A stretch of DNA of 62,112 bases from assembly GCA_019119305.1 (NCBI GenBank), contig DWXH01000035.1, forward strand, positions 1 to 62,112, written 5' to 3'. Below are positions 25,863-34,725 of the stretch, one piece after another (position 1 is the first letter of the stretch; the number at the start of each line of letters is the position of its first letter). Under the pieces are notes generated by a model. That model did no database searches, had not been told where the DNA came from, and was given only the letters and a program-made list of their open reading frames with translations. Both the position numbers and the translations under genes were made by a program. Source of the stretch: Candidatus Alistipes merdigallinarum. Its GTDB lineage: Bacteria; Bacteroidota; Bacteroidia; Bacteroidales; Rikenellaceae.

Positions 25863-26981
25863 ATGAACTTATTCGACATGAAACCAATTTTCAGAGTCGC
25901 ATCGACGCTTCTGTTCGGATTAACAGTCCATTTGACGGCTCAAGCCCAAAAAGCTGTTTCGCCAGAAATCATGCAAAAAACCTACGAAACCGTCCAAACC
26001 CCCTACAAATACGGACTGGTTCTCACTCCGGAAAACGATAATTGCAAATTGGATTGTCCTACCGTCTTCCGAATGCAAGACAAATGGTATATGACCTATG
26101 TCCGGTACGACGGTAAAACCGCTACGGACGGAACCGGATATGAAACGTGGTTGGCAGAGAGCGACAACCTGCTGGAATGGCGGGTGCTCGGTCCGATTCT
26201 TTCGTTCAAATCCGAAGGATGGGATGCAGCCCAGCGGGGCGGATACATTGCCCTGACAGATTATCGTTGGAACGGCAACCACCGCCCGGAAAAGTACAAC
26301 GGATACTACTGGCTCTCTTATATCGGAGGCGCCTCACAAGGATATGAAGCGGGACAGCTGAACATCGGTTTGGCCCGAACGGGACAACCGGCCAACCTGG
26401 TACACGAATGGGAAAGCTTCGACGCACCTGTCATGACTCCCGAAGACCCCGATGCACAGGTTTGGGAGGACTACACCCTCTATAAAAGTTCGATTATTCG
26501 GGTCCCCGCCCATCTGTTCGGATCGCCTTTCGTGATGTTCTACAACGCCAAAGGCGATGAGACGGGGCGCGAGAGCATCGGTATTGCAACCTCGGACGAT
26601 ATGCTGCACTGGAAACGCTATCCGGGGAGTCCTGTTCTGGACCATCCCGAAGGACGAATCACAGGAGATGCCCAAATCGTCAGGATGGGCAAACTTTACA
26701 TCATGTTTTATTTCGGAGCTTTCTGGGAAGGCAAAGCGGCTCAAGCCTTCAACCGTTTCGCCTGCTCCTATGACTTGAAACACTGGACCGACTGGACAGG
26801 CGACGATCTGATCGCACCCTCTGAACCTTACGACAACCTGTTCGCCCACAAATCGTTCGTTCTCCGGCACAAAGGAGTCGTCTATCACTTCTACTGCGCC
26901 GTTAACGACCGGGACCAACGCGGCATTGCCGTCGCCACATCACGCGACATGGGAAACAGTTCGTTACAATTCGACAAGTAG
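25863..26981 (+). CDS. secreted five-bladed beta-propeller glycosidase (GH43/GH130-like)
   Basis: The 372-residue protein has a signal peptide (KPIFRVASTLLFGLTVHLTAQAQ) and repeated propeller-blade motifs: DCPTVFRMQDKWYMTYVRYDG, YNGYYWLSYIGG, SPFVMFYNAKGD, GIATSDDMLHWKRY, RITGDAQIVRMGKLYIMFYFG and GVVYHFYCAVND. These fit the GH43/32/68/130 superfamily; Asp and Glu near the blade starts are candidates for catalysis, but the exact family is not certain. The start at 25863 is set by the signal peptide and by the promoter 24 bases upstream. The same open frame continues far upstream, antisense to rmlA, and is not coding there. An alternative start is Met6. Confidence 0.8.
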   Translation: MNLFDMKPIFRVASTLLFGLTVHLTAQAQKAVSPEIMQKTYETVQTPYKYGLVLTPENDNCKLDCPTVFRMQDKWYMTYVRYDGKTATDGTGYETWLAESDNLLEWRVLGPILSFKSEGWDAAQRGGYIALTDYRWNGNHRPEKYNGYYWLSYIGGASQGYEAGQLNIGLARTGQPANLVHEWESFDAPVMTPEDPDAQVWEDYTLYKSSIIRVPAHLFGSPFVMFYNAKGDETGRESIGIATSDDMLHWKRYPGSPVLDHPEGRITGDAQIVRMGKLYIMFYFGAFWEGKAAQAFNRFACSYDLKHWTDWTGDDLIAPSEPYDNLFAHKSFVLRHKGVVYHFYCAVNDRDQRGIAVATSRDMGNSSLQFDK

Positions 26982-27073
26982 ACCGACTCCCGACATCTTT
27001 TCGACGGGCCGCCGATTTTCGGATCCACAGTCCCCATAGATCGCAGCCCCCCATAAATTCACGGGGAAGTCGG

Positions 27074-28093
27074 TCAATGAATCTTCAGCCGGTTTAAGGC
27101 TGCGGCATACGCCCGGGCATTGCGGTTGTGCTCAGCAAGGGTACGGGCAAAGTTATGTGCACCGGAGAGATCCTCTTTCGCACAGAAATAGAGGTAGTCG
27201 TGTTCCTGATAATCCAATACGGCATCGATCGCCGCAATCGAAGGCATACAGATCGGTCCGGGAGGCAGCCCGCTAACCCGATAGGTATTATATGGGGAAT
27301 CCACCTCCAAATGTTTATGCAGAATCCGCCGCAACGAAAAGTCACCCAGAGCAAATTTGACTGTCGGATCGGCCTGAAGCGGCATCCCCCGTCTGAGTCG
27401 GTTGATATACACACCTGCCACCACAGGCATTTCCGACTGGCGTTTGGTCTCTTCGTAAACGATCGAAGCCAACGTGATCGCCTCGTTCCGGCTCAATCCG
27501 CAGCGGGCAAGTTTCGCATCCCGGGAAGCCCAGAAGCGATCGGACTCCCTTTTCATCCGTTGCAACAGATCATCGGCCGAACAGTTCCAGTAAACCTCAT
27601 AGGTATTCGGGATGAACATCGCCATAAAGGTCTGAGGGGTATAACCGTATGCCGCAACGATCGAATCATTCGTAAAGGTCTGCATCAAGGTTGCCGAATC
27701 GAGCTCGATCTGTCGGGAAAGCACCTCGGCCAATCGATCCAACGTACGGATGTTGTGGAAGGTAATCCGGACAGGCGACTGCAGGCCGGCCTGAATCCGG
27801 TTGATCACCTCGGAATAGCCCATACCCTGTTTCAATTCGTAACGGCCGGAGCACACCCTCTTATCGAGACCTTTCGCCCGGGCCATCGCCTGAAAAAGCG
27901 CTTCGTTCCGCAACAGATCACCGGCACGCAACGAATCCATCAACTGACCGAAATCGCTTCCCGTAGGGACCAACACCACCGCATCGCGTTTCACGGCGCT
28001 TGCTCCGTAATATTGCCACACGCAAAAGCCCAAAACAGCACCGCAGATCACCCCTGCCGCAATCGTCCAGACGGCCCACCTTTTTACCTTCAT
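27074..28093 (-). CDS. mltG: endolytic transglycosylase MltG (YceG-like)
   Basis: The 339-residue inner-membrane enzyme cleaves nascent peptidoglycan glycan strands. It has one N-terminal membrane helix (WAVWTIAAGVICGAVLGFCVW), a LysM-like middle domain and the YceG core: ITLASIVYEETKRQSEMPVVAGVYINRLRRGMPLQADPTV, including the catalytic Glu in VYEE, then SPYNTYRVSGLPPGPI. The length is normal. It is divergent from the SRP RNA gene and their promoters touch. Confidence 0.95.
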   Translation of the reverse strand: MKVKRWAVWTIAAGVICGAVLGFCVWQYYGASAVKRDAVVLVPTGSDFGQLMDSLRAGDLLRNEALFQAMARAKGLDKRVCSGRYELKQGMGYSEVINRIQAGLQSPVRITFHNIRTLDRLAEVLSRQIELDSATLMQTFTNDSIVAAYGYTPQTFMAMFIPNTYEVYWNCSADDLLQRMKRESDRFWASRDAKLARCGLSRNEAITLASIVYEETKRQSEMPVVAGVYINRLRRGMPLQADPTVKFALGDFSLRRILHKHLEVDSPYNTYRVSGLPPGPICMPSIAAIDAVLDYQEHDYLYFCAKEDLSGAHNFARTLAEHNRNARAYAAALNRLKIH

Positions 28094-28106
28094 TCGGAAA
28101 ATTATT

Positions 28107-28137
28107 TTTGCAAATATACGAAAGTTGTTTAATTTTG
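28107..28137 (+). promoter_or_regulatory. promoter of the SRP RNA gene
   Basis: TTTG (28107-28110), 19 bases, TAATTTTG (28130-28137). Full consensus with RNA starting about 5 bases later. Confidence 0.8.
28111..28118 (-). promoter_or_regulatory. -7 element (TATATTTG, minus strand) for mltG
   Basis: CAAATATA on the plus strand reads TATATTTG on the minus strand, 18 bases before the mltG start codon. It abuts the -33 box of the divergent SRP RNA promoter, so the two promoters cannot be fully occupied independently. Confidence 0.5.
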
Positions 28138-28141
28138 TGGC

Positions 28142-28237
28142 GGGTAAGTCTTATACGACCAGCTCCTGCTGAATCCCCCAGGGTCGGAAGACAGCAAGGG
28201 TAGGTGGTTGTAGCGGTGCGATATAAGTAGCTTACCC
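28142..28237 (+). ncRNA. ffs: signal recognition particle RNA (4.5S-type, small)
   Basis: The roughly 96-base RNA contains the universally conserved SRP domain IV: CAGG (28179-28182), a GTC-GGAA-GAC tetraloop hairpin (28183-28192) and AGCA (28193-28196) in the expected internal-loop order, within CCCCAGGGTCGGAAGACAGC. The ends pair as GGGTAAG (28142-28148) with CTTACCC (28231-28237). A T-rich terminator (CTTTTTA) follows. It has no Alu domain, so it is the short type. It binds Ffh for co-translational membrane targeting. Exact ends are inferred from pairing and promoter position. Confidence 0.92.
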
Positions 28238-28280
28238 CTTTTTATTTTCTGCTAAAATACGGCATAATCTCTTCACGGGC

Positions 28281-28883
28281 ATGATCATCAAAATCTATCC
28301 GCAGAATCCGAACGAAAAGGCTGTCGCTCAAGTTGTCGAGATCCTTGCACACGATGGAGTGATCATCTATCCGACCGACAGCGTCTATGCATTCGGCTGT
28401 TCGCTTAAAAGCAATAAAGCCATCGAACGACTCCGTTCGCTCACCGGAAAAACAGGATCGAACTTTTCGATTATTTGTCCCGATCTCAGCACAATCGCCA
28501 CCTACGCGAAAGTCGACAACGACACCTTCAAAATGCTGAAACGCAATCTACCCGGGCCTTTTACCTTTTTACTCAACGCCTCGGGCAAGATTCCCGATAA
28601 GTTTTTAGAGAAAAAGAAGACCGTCGGTGTGCGGATTCCGGACAACGCCATTCCAATGGCGTTGGTTGAGGAATTGGGACACCCGATGGTTACGGCATCC
28701 GTAAAAGACTCCGACGAGGAGGAGTATACGACCGATCCGTCGCTTATCGCCGAACGATACGGTAATGCAGTCGACGCCATCGTCGACGGAGGGTATGGGA
28801 ATAACATACCCACTACCATTGTGGACTGCACGGATCCTGAAGAAACAGTCATTGTTCGTGAGGGGATCGGAATATTACAATAG
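28281..28883 (+). CDS. tsaC: L-threonylcarbamoyladenylate synthase (TsaC/YrdC family)
   Basis: The 200-residue YrdC-fold protein makes threonylcarbamoyl-AMP for the t6A37 modification of tRNAs. It has GVIIYPTDSVYAFGCSLKSNKAIERLRSLTGK near the N terminus, PGPFTFLLNAS, KTVGVRIPDN and TASVKDSDEE. It lacks the C-terminal Sua5 domain, so it is TsaC-sized. It is followed by a DUF4199 gene after 5 bases. Some YrdC-only proteins have other roles, so the symbol is by family. Confidence 0.88.
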   Translation: MIIKIYPQNPNEKAVAQVVEILAHDGVIIYPTDSVYAFGCSLKSNKAIERLRSLTGKTGSNFSIICPDLSTIATYAKVDNDTFKMLKRNLPGPFTFLLNASGKIPDKFLEKKKTVGVRIPDNAIPMALVEELGHPMVTASVKDSDEEEYTTDPSLIAERYGNAVDAIVDGGYGNNIPTTIVDCTDPEETVIVREGIGILQ

Positions 28884-28888
28884 CTACT

Positions 28889-29443
28889 ATGGACGATTCT
28901 AAAAAAATATTGAACAAAATCGAGTGGAGAGAGGCTGCTACGGGCGGTCTCTATATGGGTGTGGTCTACGCCGCACTATCAATCGCCTCTCGATATCTGC
29001 AGGCGAACCAACAGATCGTTTCGGTAATCAGCGCGATCAGTTTTTTTTCTATGGCCGGATTTTTGTTCGCCTATGCAAGCCGGATATCCCGACAATACGG
29101 AGTACAGGGGTACACATTCTTTCAGAGTATGAGGTTTATTCTGAAAATGTCGATGTTTGCCGGAGTGATTGCCGGGATCGGCATGTTCATCCAGAACCGA
29201 ATCGCTCCGGAGATCATCCAACAACAGCTCGAAGTCATGCGCGATTTCTATATCGACAAAGGTTGGGACGCACAACTGATCGATCAAAGCGTCTCTATGA
29301 CCGAACGACTGATGCTTAATCCACTGTTCGTTGTTTTTGGAGGTATCGGTTCGATGATCCTTTATGGAGGACTGATGGGCATTATCGTTTCGCTGTTTGT
29401 CCGCCGAAGAAGCCCGGGATCGCAAACGCCCTTCAATAACTAA
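28889..29443 (+). CDS. DUF4199 membrane protein
   Basis: The 184-residue protein has four hydrophobic helices (GGLYMGVVYAALSIAS, VVSAISFFSMAGFLFAYA, MSMFAGVIAGIGMFI and VVFGGIGSMILYGGLMGIIVSLFV) and matches the Bacteroidetes-specific DUF4199 family. The function is not known. It is commonly placed directly before a GT2 glycosyltransferase, as here (26 bases), so the two probably share a transcript. Confidence 0.82.
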   Translation: MDDSKKILNKIEWREAATGGLYMGVVYAALSIASRYLQANQQIVSVISAISFFSMAGFLFAYASRISRQYGVQGYTFFQSMRFILKMSMFAGVIAGIGMFIQNRIAPEIIQQQLEVMRDFYIDKGWDAQLIDQSVSMTERLMLNPLFVVFGGIGSMILYGGLMGIIVSLFVRRRSPGSQTPFNN

Positions 29444-29469
29444 ATCGGCATTAACACTAAATTTTACCC

Positions 29470-30432
29470 ATGGATACCAACAATCCTAATATCTCCGTTG
29501 TCGTTCCGCTATACAATGAAGAAGAATCCTTGCCCGAATTAGAGGCATGGATCGAACGCGTCATGACGGAGAATCACTTTACATACGAAATCATCTTCGT
29601 CGACGACGGGAGCAACGACCGTTCATGGAAAGTCATCCGTTCGTTAAAAGAGAAAAATTCGGCCGTACGAGCCATTCGTTTCCAACGCAACTACGGCAAA
29701 TCGGCCGGACTCTACTGCGGATTCGAAGCGGCACAAGGCGATGTTGTAATCACGATGGACGCCGATCTGCAGGACTCGCCGGATGAGATTCCGGAACTCT
29801 ATCGGATGATCACCGAAGAGGGTTACGATCTGGTGAGCGGATGGAAAAAACGGCGCTACGATCCGATCGGAAAAACGTTACCCAGCAAATTTTTCAATGC
29901 TACGGCCCGGTTGGCTTCGGGAATCAAGCTGCACGACTTCAACTGCGGGCTCAAGGCCTACCGCAAAAAGGTCGTCAAAAGCATCGAGGTCTACGGAGAG
30001 ATGCACCGGTTTATTCCGGTTCTGGCCAAAAATGCCGGGTTCAAAAAGATCGGTGAGAAGGTCGTCCACCACCGGGCACGGAAATACGGAGTCTCGAAAT
30101 TCGGATGGGAACGGATGATCAAAGGCTATCTGGACCTGATAACCGTGATGTTCATGACCCGTTTCGGGAAAAGTCCGATGTACTTTTTCGGAGGCCTCGG
30201 CACACTGATGTTTCTTATCGGAGGCGCCACTGCAATCTACCTGATTATCGAAAAACTCTACAAACAGGCCCATCTGCTTCCGATACGTGCTGTCACCGAT
30301 CAACCCTTGTTCTTCATTGCTATGGGAGCTGCAATTATTGGAGTCCAACTGTTTCTGGCAGGCTTCATCGGAGAGTTGATCGGACGTAATTCGAGCGACC
30401 GCAATCGCTACCTGATCGATGACAAATTTTAA
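29470..30432 (+). CDS. GT2 glycosyltransferase, dolichol-/undecaprenyl-phosphate sugar transferase type
   Basis: The 320-residue GT-A enzyme begins with ISVVVPLYNEEESLPELEAWI and has DADLQDSP at 97-104 (DxD metal site). Two C-terminal membrane helices (YFFGGLGTLMFLIGGATAIYLI and FFIAMGAAIIGVQLFLAGFIGELI) complete the DPMS/GtrB-like architecture. These enzymes load a single sugar onto a lipid phosphate at the cytoplasmic face. The sugar cannot be read from the sequence. It follows the DUF4199 gene. Confidence 0.92.
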   Translation: MDTNNPNISVVVPLYNEEESLPELEAWIERVMTENHFTYEIIFVDDGSNDRSWKVIRSLKEKNSAVRAIRFQRNYGKSAGLYCGFEAAQGDVVITMDADLQDSPDEIPELYRMITEEGYDLVSGWKKRRYDPIGKTLPSKFFNATARLASGIKLHDFNCGLKAYRKKVVKSIEVYGEMHRFIPVLAKNAGFKKIGEKVVHHRARKYGVSKFGWERMIKGYLDLITVMFMTRFGKSPMYFFGGLGTLMFLIGGATAIYLIIEKLYKQAHLLPIRAVTDQPLFFIAMGAAIIGVQLFLAGFIGELIGRNSSDRNRYLIDDKF

Positions 30433-30448
30433 TAGAATACCTTTTGTT

Positions 30449-31795
30449 ATGAGAACACTTCAACTGCTTCTGTTTTCTTTCGTTTTGCTGATCGCCGGAT
30501 GCGATAAAAACGAATCGACCTCCGATTCAATTACAGATTTTGATTCAGAACAGCTGGATCAGACAATCTACGCAGATCAAACGACAACCTCAAATGGAGG
30601 GTTTGCTTTCACGGCAAAAGAGTCATGGTACACCCAAATTCGAGACATATCCACCAAATCCGCATCTAAAGCTACCAATTCCACCCCCACATGGGTTAAG
30701 GTCGATCCCTCTTCAGGAGGTGCCGGCTCGGTACAAATGACCATTTCGATCGATGAAAATAACACAGGAATGGATCGTGTAGCCGAAATATGGATCGTTA
30801 GTGGTGAGACGACACTCAGTCTTAGGATCGAGCAAAAAGCCCAAACCCGCGAAGAGGCAGGTGTCGACGACGGAGATACGCCAAGCGAAAATCCCAACAT
30901 AGACAAACGGACTGTCCGTTACCTGAGCTCGATGGACTACACGTACCAATCTGGGGATGATGACAATACAAATCGAGGAACAATCAGATACACCTACGAC
31001 GAAGATCACTTTGTCTCCCAAATTACCGATGGGGAAGATACTTTCTCATACACGATCGACCGGGGCGGCCATTACACGAACCTGATCGTCAGTGGAAACG
31101 GAGACGGAGAGCTATCCAACGAACCGTGGGAAATGACCATCAACTATTGGAACGACACAGAACGTTATGGCTCTTCGGGTATCCTTTTCTATGAAAGCCA
31201 CAAGGAGGAAGAGGGCTATAGATTTGACTACTCATTCGATATTCAGGCAAATAACCACACAGGGTTGGACCGGTTGACCATTACTCCCAAAAGAACCGAT
31301 GAACAGATCATCTACGAGACCGGCGTATGGGACTACACGTGGGGAACAACTGATCCGACCGATCCCTCTTCTGACGATAAAGAACTCGGCCGGAGAGGAT
31401 TCAACATATTGGGAATCAGTTCTTATGGATACCTAAGCGACCAAGTCGGCATGACTTCGAGCGAGATTTCCCTGTCATACAGCGATATATTCAACTGCAA
31501 CACAGAGAACGACTCTCCGCTATGCAACATCGACCCGAACAGTATTGTGCTCGGTTGTGTCGAAACTTTCTCTCCCCAATGCCCCCTATCCTCACTTTTC
31601 TTAGCCGGTTACATGCGCCAATGGGGGGATAATCTGATCAACAAAATAGAAGCATCGATCTATGAAGAACATATTGGTGAAAGACAGTTAACATACCAAG
31701 TCAACTATACTTTCGATGCCGATGAATACGTTACCGGTATCGAAATCAGCAACAATGAAAACGAACGCTGGACCTTTACGTTCAACTATGAGTAG
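30449..31795 (+). CDS. BACON-like lipoprotein of unknown function
   Basis: The 448-residue lipoprotein has lipobox LLIAGC (Cys18); start 30449 gives a normal signal peptide. Residues about 40-140 resemble a BACON/Ig-like domain (GGFAFTAKESWYTQI, then TPTWVKVDPSSGGAGS, ending VSGETTLSLRIEQKA). Such domains often lie at the N terminus of Bacteroidetes surface proteins. The rest is beta-rich with repeated Tyr and Asp motifs (YTYDEDHFVSQI, INYWNDTERYGSSG, VNYTFDADEYVTGIEIS), like DUF4595-type YD-repeat proteins. No catalytic motif is visible. It is probably anchored at the cell surface and may bind a glycan or protein. Confidence 0.6.
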   Translation: MRTLQLLLFSFVLLIAGCDKNESTSDSITDFDSEQLDQTIYADQTTTSNGGFAFTAKESWYTQIRDISTKSASKATNSTPTWVKVDPSSGGAGSVQMTISIDENNTGMDRVAEIWIVSGETTLSLRIEQKAQTREEAGVDDGDTPSENPNIDKRTVRYLSSMDYTYQSGDDDNTNRGTIRYTYDEDHFVSQITDGEDTFSYTIDRGGHYTNLIVSGNGDGELSNEPWEMTINYWNDTERYGSSGILFYESHKEEEGYRFDYSFDIQANNHTGLDRLTITPKRTDEQIIYETGVWDYTWGTTDPTDPSSDDKELGRRGFNILGISSYGYLSDQVGMTSSEISLSYSDIFNCNTENDSPLCNIDPNSIVLGCVETFSPQCPLSSLFLAGYMRQWGDNLINKIEASIYEEHIGERQLTYQVNYTFDADEYVTGIEISNNENERWTFTFNYE

Positions 31796-31831
31796 TCCTG
31801 CGCAGAGAAAATCCATCACACATAAAACCAC

Positions 31832-32299
31832 ATGATACAACGTATTCAGACCGTATATTTATTAATAACCGCCATACTTGTCGGCACACTTTGTATCGTA
31901 CCGCTTGCACACGGCATAGCTTCAGATGCTATCTCTTACCCCGTGTCGATCTGGGGTTTCGTCAATCGGACACCGAGTCCCGACTCTTATTCGGGAAGCT
32001 GGCTGAACCTTGCTGCAGGTTTCGTATCGATCATCACAGCCATACTGACCATAGTAACAATTTTCCTATACAAAAAACGAATATTGCAAAAAAAGTTGTG
32101 TCACATTTTGCTGGTTCTGCTGATCCTGCTGTGTGTCACACTGGTCGCGTATCTGGTGCAGACCTCCGCTCTTTTCGAAGGATTCAAACTCTCGGTGATC
32201 TGTGCATTTCCGATCATTGCTTTCATTATGATAATTCTTGCCCGAAAAGGAATTATCCACGACGAAAAACTGGTACGTTCGTTGGATAGAATTCGATAA
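31832..32299 (+). CDS. DUF4293 membrane protein
   Basis: The 155-residue protein starts MIQRIQTVYLLITAILVGTL, the DUF4293 family N terminus, and has four hydrophobic helices. The cytoplasmic end is ARKGIIHDEKLVRSLDRIR, also typical. The family is confined to Bacteroidetes and its function is unknown. It ends 22 bases before a 24-bp perfect hairpin. Confidence 0.87.
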   Translation: MIQRIQTVYLLITAILVGTLCIVPLAHGIASDAISYPVSIWGFVNRTPSPDSYSGSWLNLAAGFVSIITAILTIVTIFLYKKRILQKKLCHILLVLLILLCVTLVAYLVQTSALFEGFKLSVICAFPIIAFIMIILARKGIIHDEKLVRSLDRIR

Positions 32300-32321
32300 G
32301 CAATATTCTCAATTACAGAAA

Positions 32322-32374
32322 GAAACAAAGAAAGAGCGAAGAGATTTTTGATCTCTTCGCTCTTTCTTTGTTTC
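32322..32374. terminator. 24-bp perfect hairpin between convergent genes
   Basis: Two perfectly complementary 24-base arms (32322-32345 and 32351-32374) flank a 5-base loop TTTTG. The left arm is purine-rich (A/G) and the right arm pyrimidine-rich. It lies between the DUF4293 stop and the convergent glycosidase stop at 32390, so it should end both transcripts. Confidence 0.8.
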
Positions 32375-32389
32375 GATTGTATCTTTTTT

Positions 32390-34699
32390 CTATCGAACTT
32401 CGATCACATATTCCTTTCCATTCTCCAGACCTTCGATCGTCACCCATGCCCAACGAGCATCGCCGACCTGCTCAGTCTGGATCTCCTTACCATTCACTTG
32501 TACTGTCTCTGTATCCATACTGAACGGTCCTGCCCGGAACTTCAAACGATCCATATCCGCCCGATCCTCAATACGGAACACAGCTGTTTGCTTCCGGTCT
32601 TTCGGATAGTTTACCTGATAGGAGATCTTTGCCTCGCTACCATTCACTGTTATACCGGATACCTCAACCGTCCAATCTTTGGGCAGACGGGGCATGACCG
32701 TAATCTCATTATCACGGGCTTTCGATGTTCCGGCTACCATCAAAATCGTTCTCACGGTCTCATTTTGCTGAACAAAATTTCCGAGATCACCCTGACGTCG
32801 ATACATACCCTTTTCCCGACTATACGAAGCACCCTCCGGCACAATAAAAGGTTTCGGCAATCGCGGGGCATAGCACAATTTGGCCAAATTAGTAACGAAC
32901 TTATCGTAGTCCGCACATTTATCTAACAACAGAGCTGTCTGAGAAATGATGTTATGGTCATACCCCAGTCCACGTACTCCCATATACGTATCACCAATAT
33001 ACCGATTCAAATCATCCTCATATGTATTTTGACTCAATTCGAACCATTTCTTCGGAACATCCCGTACGACATCGTATCCGACATAATCCGCATACATCGA
33101 CAGCGTAGGATCATGGAAAAACCCGAATTTATCCATCCGCCACTTACCTCCTTTTATGAAATAGTTTTCGATCGATCGCTCCATCTCATCGGCCAAACGA
33201 GTCCACTCTGCTACTTCTTTCTTTTTTCCTGCCCGACGTGCCATCTCCGTATACATACGCACTCCGAGATAACACGGCATATTGTTAAACATCGTAAACT
33301 CCATCATTCCGCCTTCGGTCTCCCCGTACATCAAGCCATGTTCATTAAAAGAGAGTTCGGGGTTCTTCATCGCCCAATCAATATAATGGACTGCCTCATC
33401 AATATACTTCCAGTTATCGAGAATCCACTGGGTAGAATATCCTCCATTCGCCCAAACATTGGCTATGCTCATCATGGTCAATCCATGCCCGTCGGGTTCG
33501 GCATTCCCGAAATTCTGATAATCCTCCCCGAAACGCTCTTTCGTATAACGGGTCGGCCATCCGGCTACGACGGTCAACTCTTTGGAATAAACAAACGGCT
33601 TGTTGGGAATAACGCTCCAATGGCCCGGAATACGATGGCCCAATAGGGTCAATCCATGCTCCGGATAGTACATCAACCACCGGTTCAGAAAATCGACCGA
33701 CCGCTGCGACTCTTTCAGCAAACCGATATACGACAAAATGCCCAACGACCGATTTCTCGAATACATCGACCCGTAGTAGCTACCCGCTTCGGGGACCCAC
33801 GTCCCGAAACCGTCGTACCTCCACGACGGAGCTCCGGGCGACGATTCATCGATCATTCCGTCGTCGCGCATCTTTGTCCGAATATCCTCGAGATTTTCAT
33901 AATATACCCGGGTCAGGATGTCGGCATAATTATTTCCGGTAAAAGTGATCCGGGTCAACTCGAAATCCGACGGGTAACTCCACGGCTCGACCCGTTGAAA
34001 GTCCGATTCAAAAGTATAGAGCCGGTTACACAACCTATCGAGCGCCGTCCAAGGCACTTCGTTGCTGCGACTATCTACCGTATGCGTATCGAAAAAGGGG
34101 TCGTCCGGCTTTACCGCGACGGGTCCACCCGTAAGCTCATCCTTGGGAGTCGACCCGCCAACGACATAGCCTCCCAAAAATTGAGGCTCCCCCCGTTTGT
34201 CGGGATTGTCCACCAAACGAATCTCCCGGATCGGCTTCTGCTGTACTTTGACTCTCAACACAGGGTGTTCGTCGCCCTCGAACCCTCCATACAGATGCAG
34301 CGTTTCGCGCAGGCATTCAGCCATCTCGGGCTCTGCCTCCGACGTTTTGAACGGCGCACCGCCATCCATCCAATGCGCCCTGAACCAAAGTGTATACCCG
34401 AATACCAACGGCACGATATCGCAACTTCCGTCTTCATAGGCGATCTCGATCATTCCACCCTTATCCCCGACATAAAGGTTCTCTGATTCTACGATACTTC
34501 CCCATGGGGGCGTCCCGGCATCGATCGAATTGTATCCTCCGACAAAATAGATATATTCACCCGTAACACCTGCCCCGTCCGCACGGAAGGGCATTTCGAG
34601 CCAACGACTATCCGATGCTCCGAAAGCTGTCGATATGCCTGTTACTCCAGAAAGCAAAAGCAAAGTTCCTCTTTTCCGGATCGATTCTCTCTTACTCAT
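32390..34699 (-). CDS. secreted (alpha/alpha)6-barrel-type glycosidase-like protein
   Basis: The 769-residue protein has a basic N-terminal signal (RKRGTLLLLSGVTGISTAFGA). The first 230 residues form a beta-rich domain (FRADGAGVTGEYIYFVGGY, MIEIAYEDGSCDIVPLVFG). The middle 400 residues look like a six-hairpin toroid with many Trp, Tyr and His residues (RYDGFGTWVPEAGSYYG, YPEHGLTLLGHRIPGHW, NAEPDGHGLTMMSIANVWANGGY, HGLMYGETEGGMMEF). A beta-sandwich end follows. This fits large six-hairpin glycosidases (GH78/GH94/GH127-like layouts), but I could not assign a family. Candidate acids include Glu in MYGETEGG. An array of GACAATAT motifs lies upstream. Confidence 0.55.
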   Translation of the reverse strand: MSKRESIRKRGTLLLLSGVTGISTAFGASDSRWLEMPFRADGAGVTGEYIYFVGGYNSIDAGTPPWGSIVESENLYVGDKGGMIEIAYEDGSCDIVPLVFGYTLWFRAHWMDGGAPFKTSEAEPEMAECLRETLHLYGGFEGDEHPVLRVKVQQKPIREIRLVDNPDKRGEPQFLGGYVVGGSTPKDELTGGPVAVKPDDPFFDTHTVDSRSNEVPWTALDRLCNRLYTFESDFQRVEPWSYPSDFELTRITFTGNNYADILTRVYYENLEDIRTKMRDDGMIDESSPGAPSWRYDGFGTWVPEAGSYYGSMYSRNRSLGILSYIGLLKESQRSVDFLNRWLMYYPEHGLTLLGHRIPGHWSVIPNKPFVYSKELTVVAGWPTRYTKERFGEDYQNFGNAEPDGHGLTMMSIANVWANGGYSTQWILDNWKYIDEAVHYIDWAMKNPELSFNEHGLMYGETEGGMMEFTMFNNMPCYLGVRMYTEMARRAGKKKEVAEWTRLADEMERSIENYFIKGGKWRMDKFGFFHDPTLSMYADYVGYDVVRDVPKKWFELSQNTYEDDLNRYIGDTYMGVRGLGYDHNIISQTALLLDKCADYDKFVTNLAKLCYAPRLPKPFIVPEGASYSREKGMYRRQGDLGNFVQQNETVRTILMVAGTSKARDNEITVMPRLPKDWTVEVSGITVNGSEAKISYQVNYPKDRKQTAVFRIEDRADMDRLKFRAGPFSMDTETVQVNGKEIQTEQVGDARWAWVTIEGLENGKEYVIEVR

Positions 34700-34725
34700 A
34701 AAATAAACCGATTATTCTATATGTC

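Noticed and set aside
26982-27074. ACCGACT ... AGTCGGT inverted repeat between the glycosidase and mltG
   Set aside because: The 7-base arms are 79 bases apart with no T-run; likely chance.
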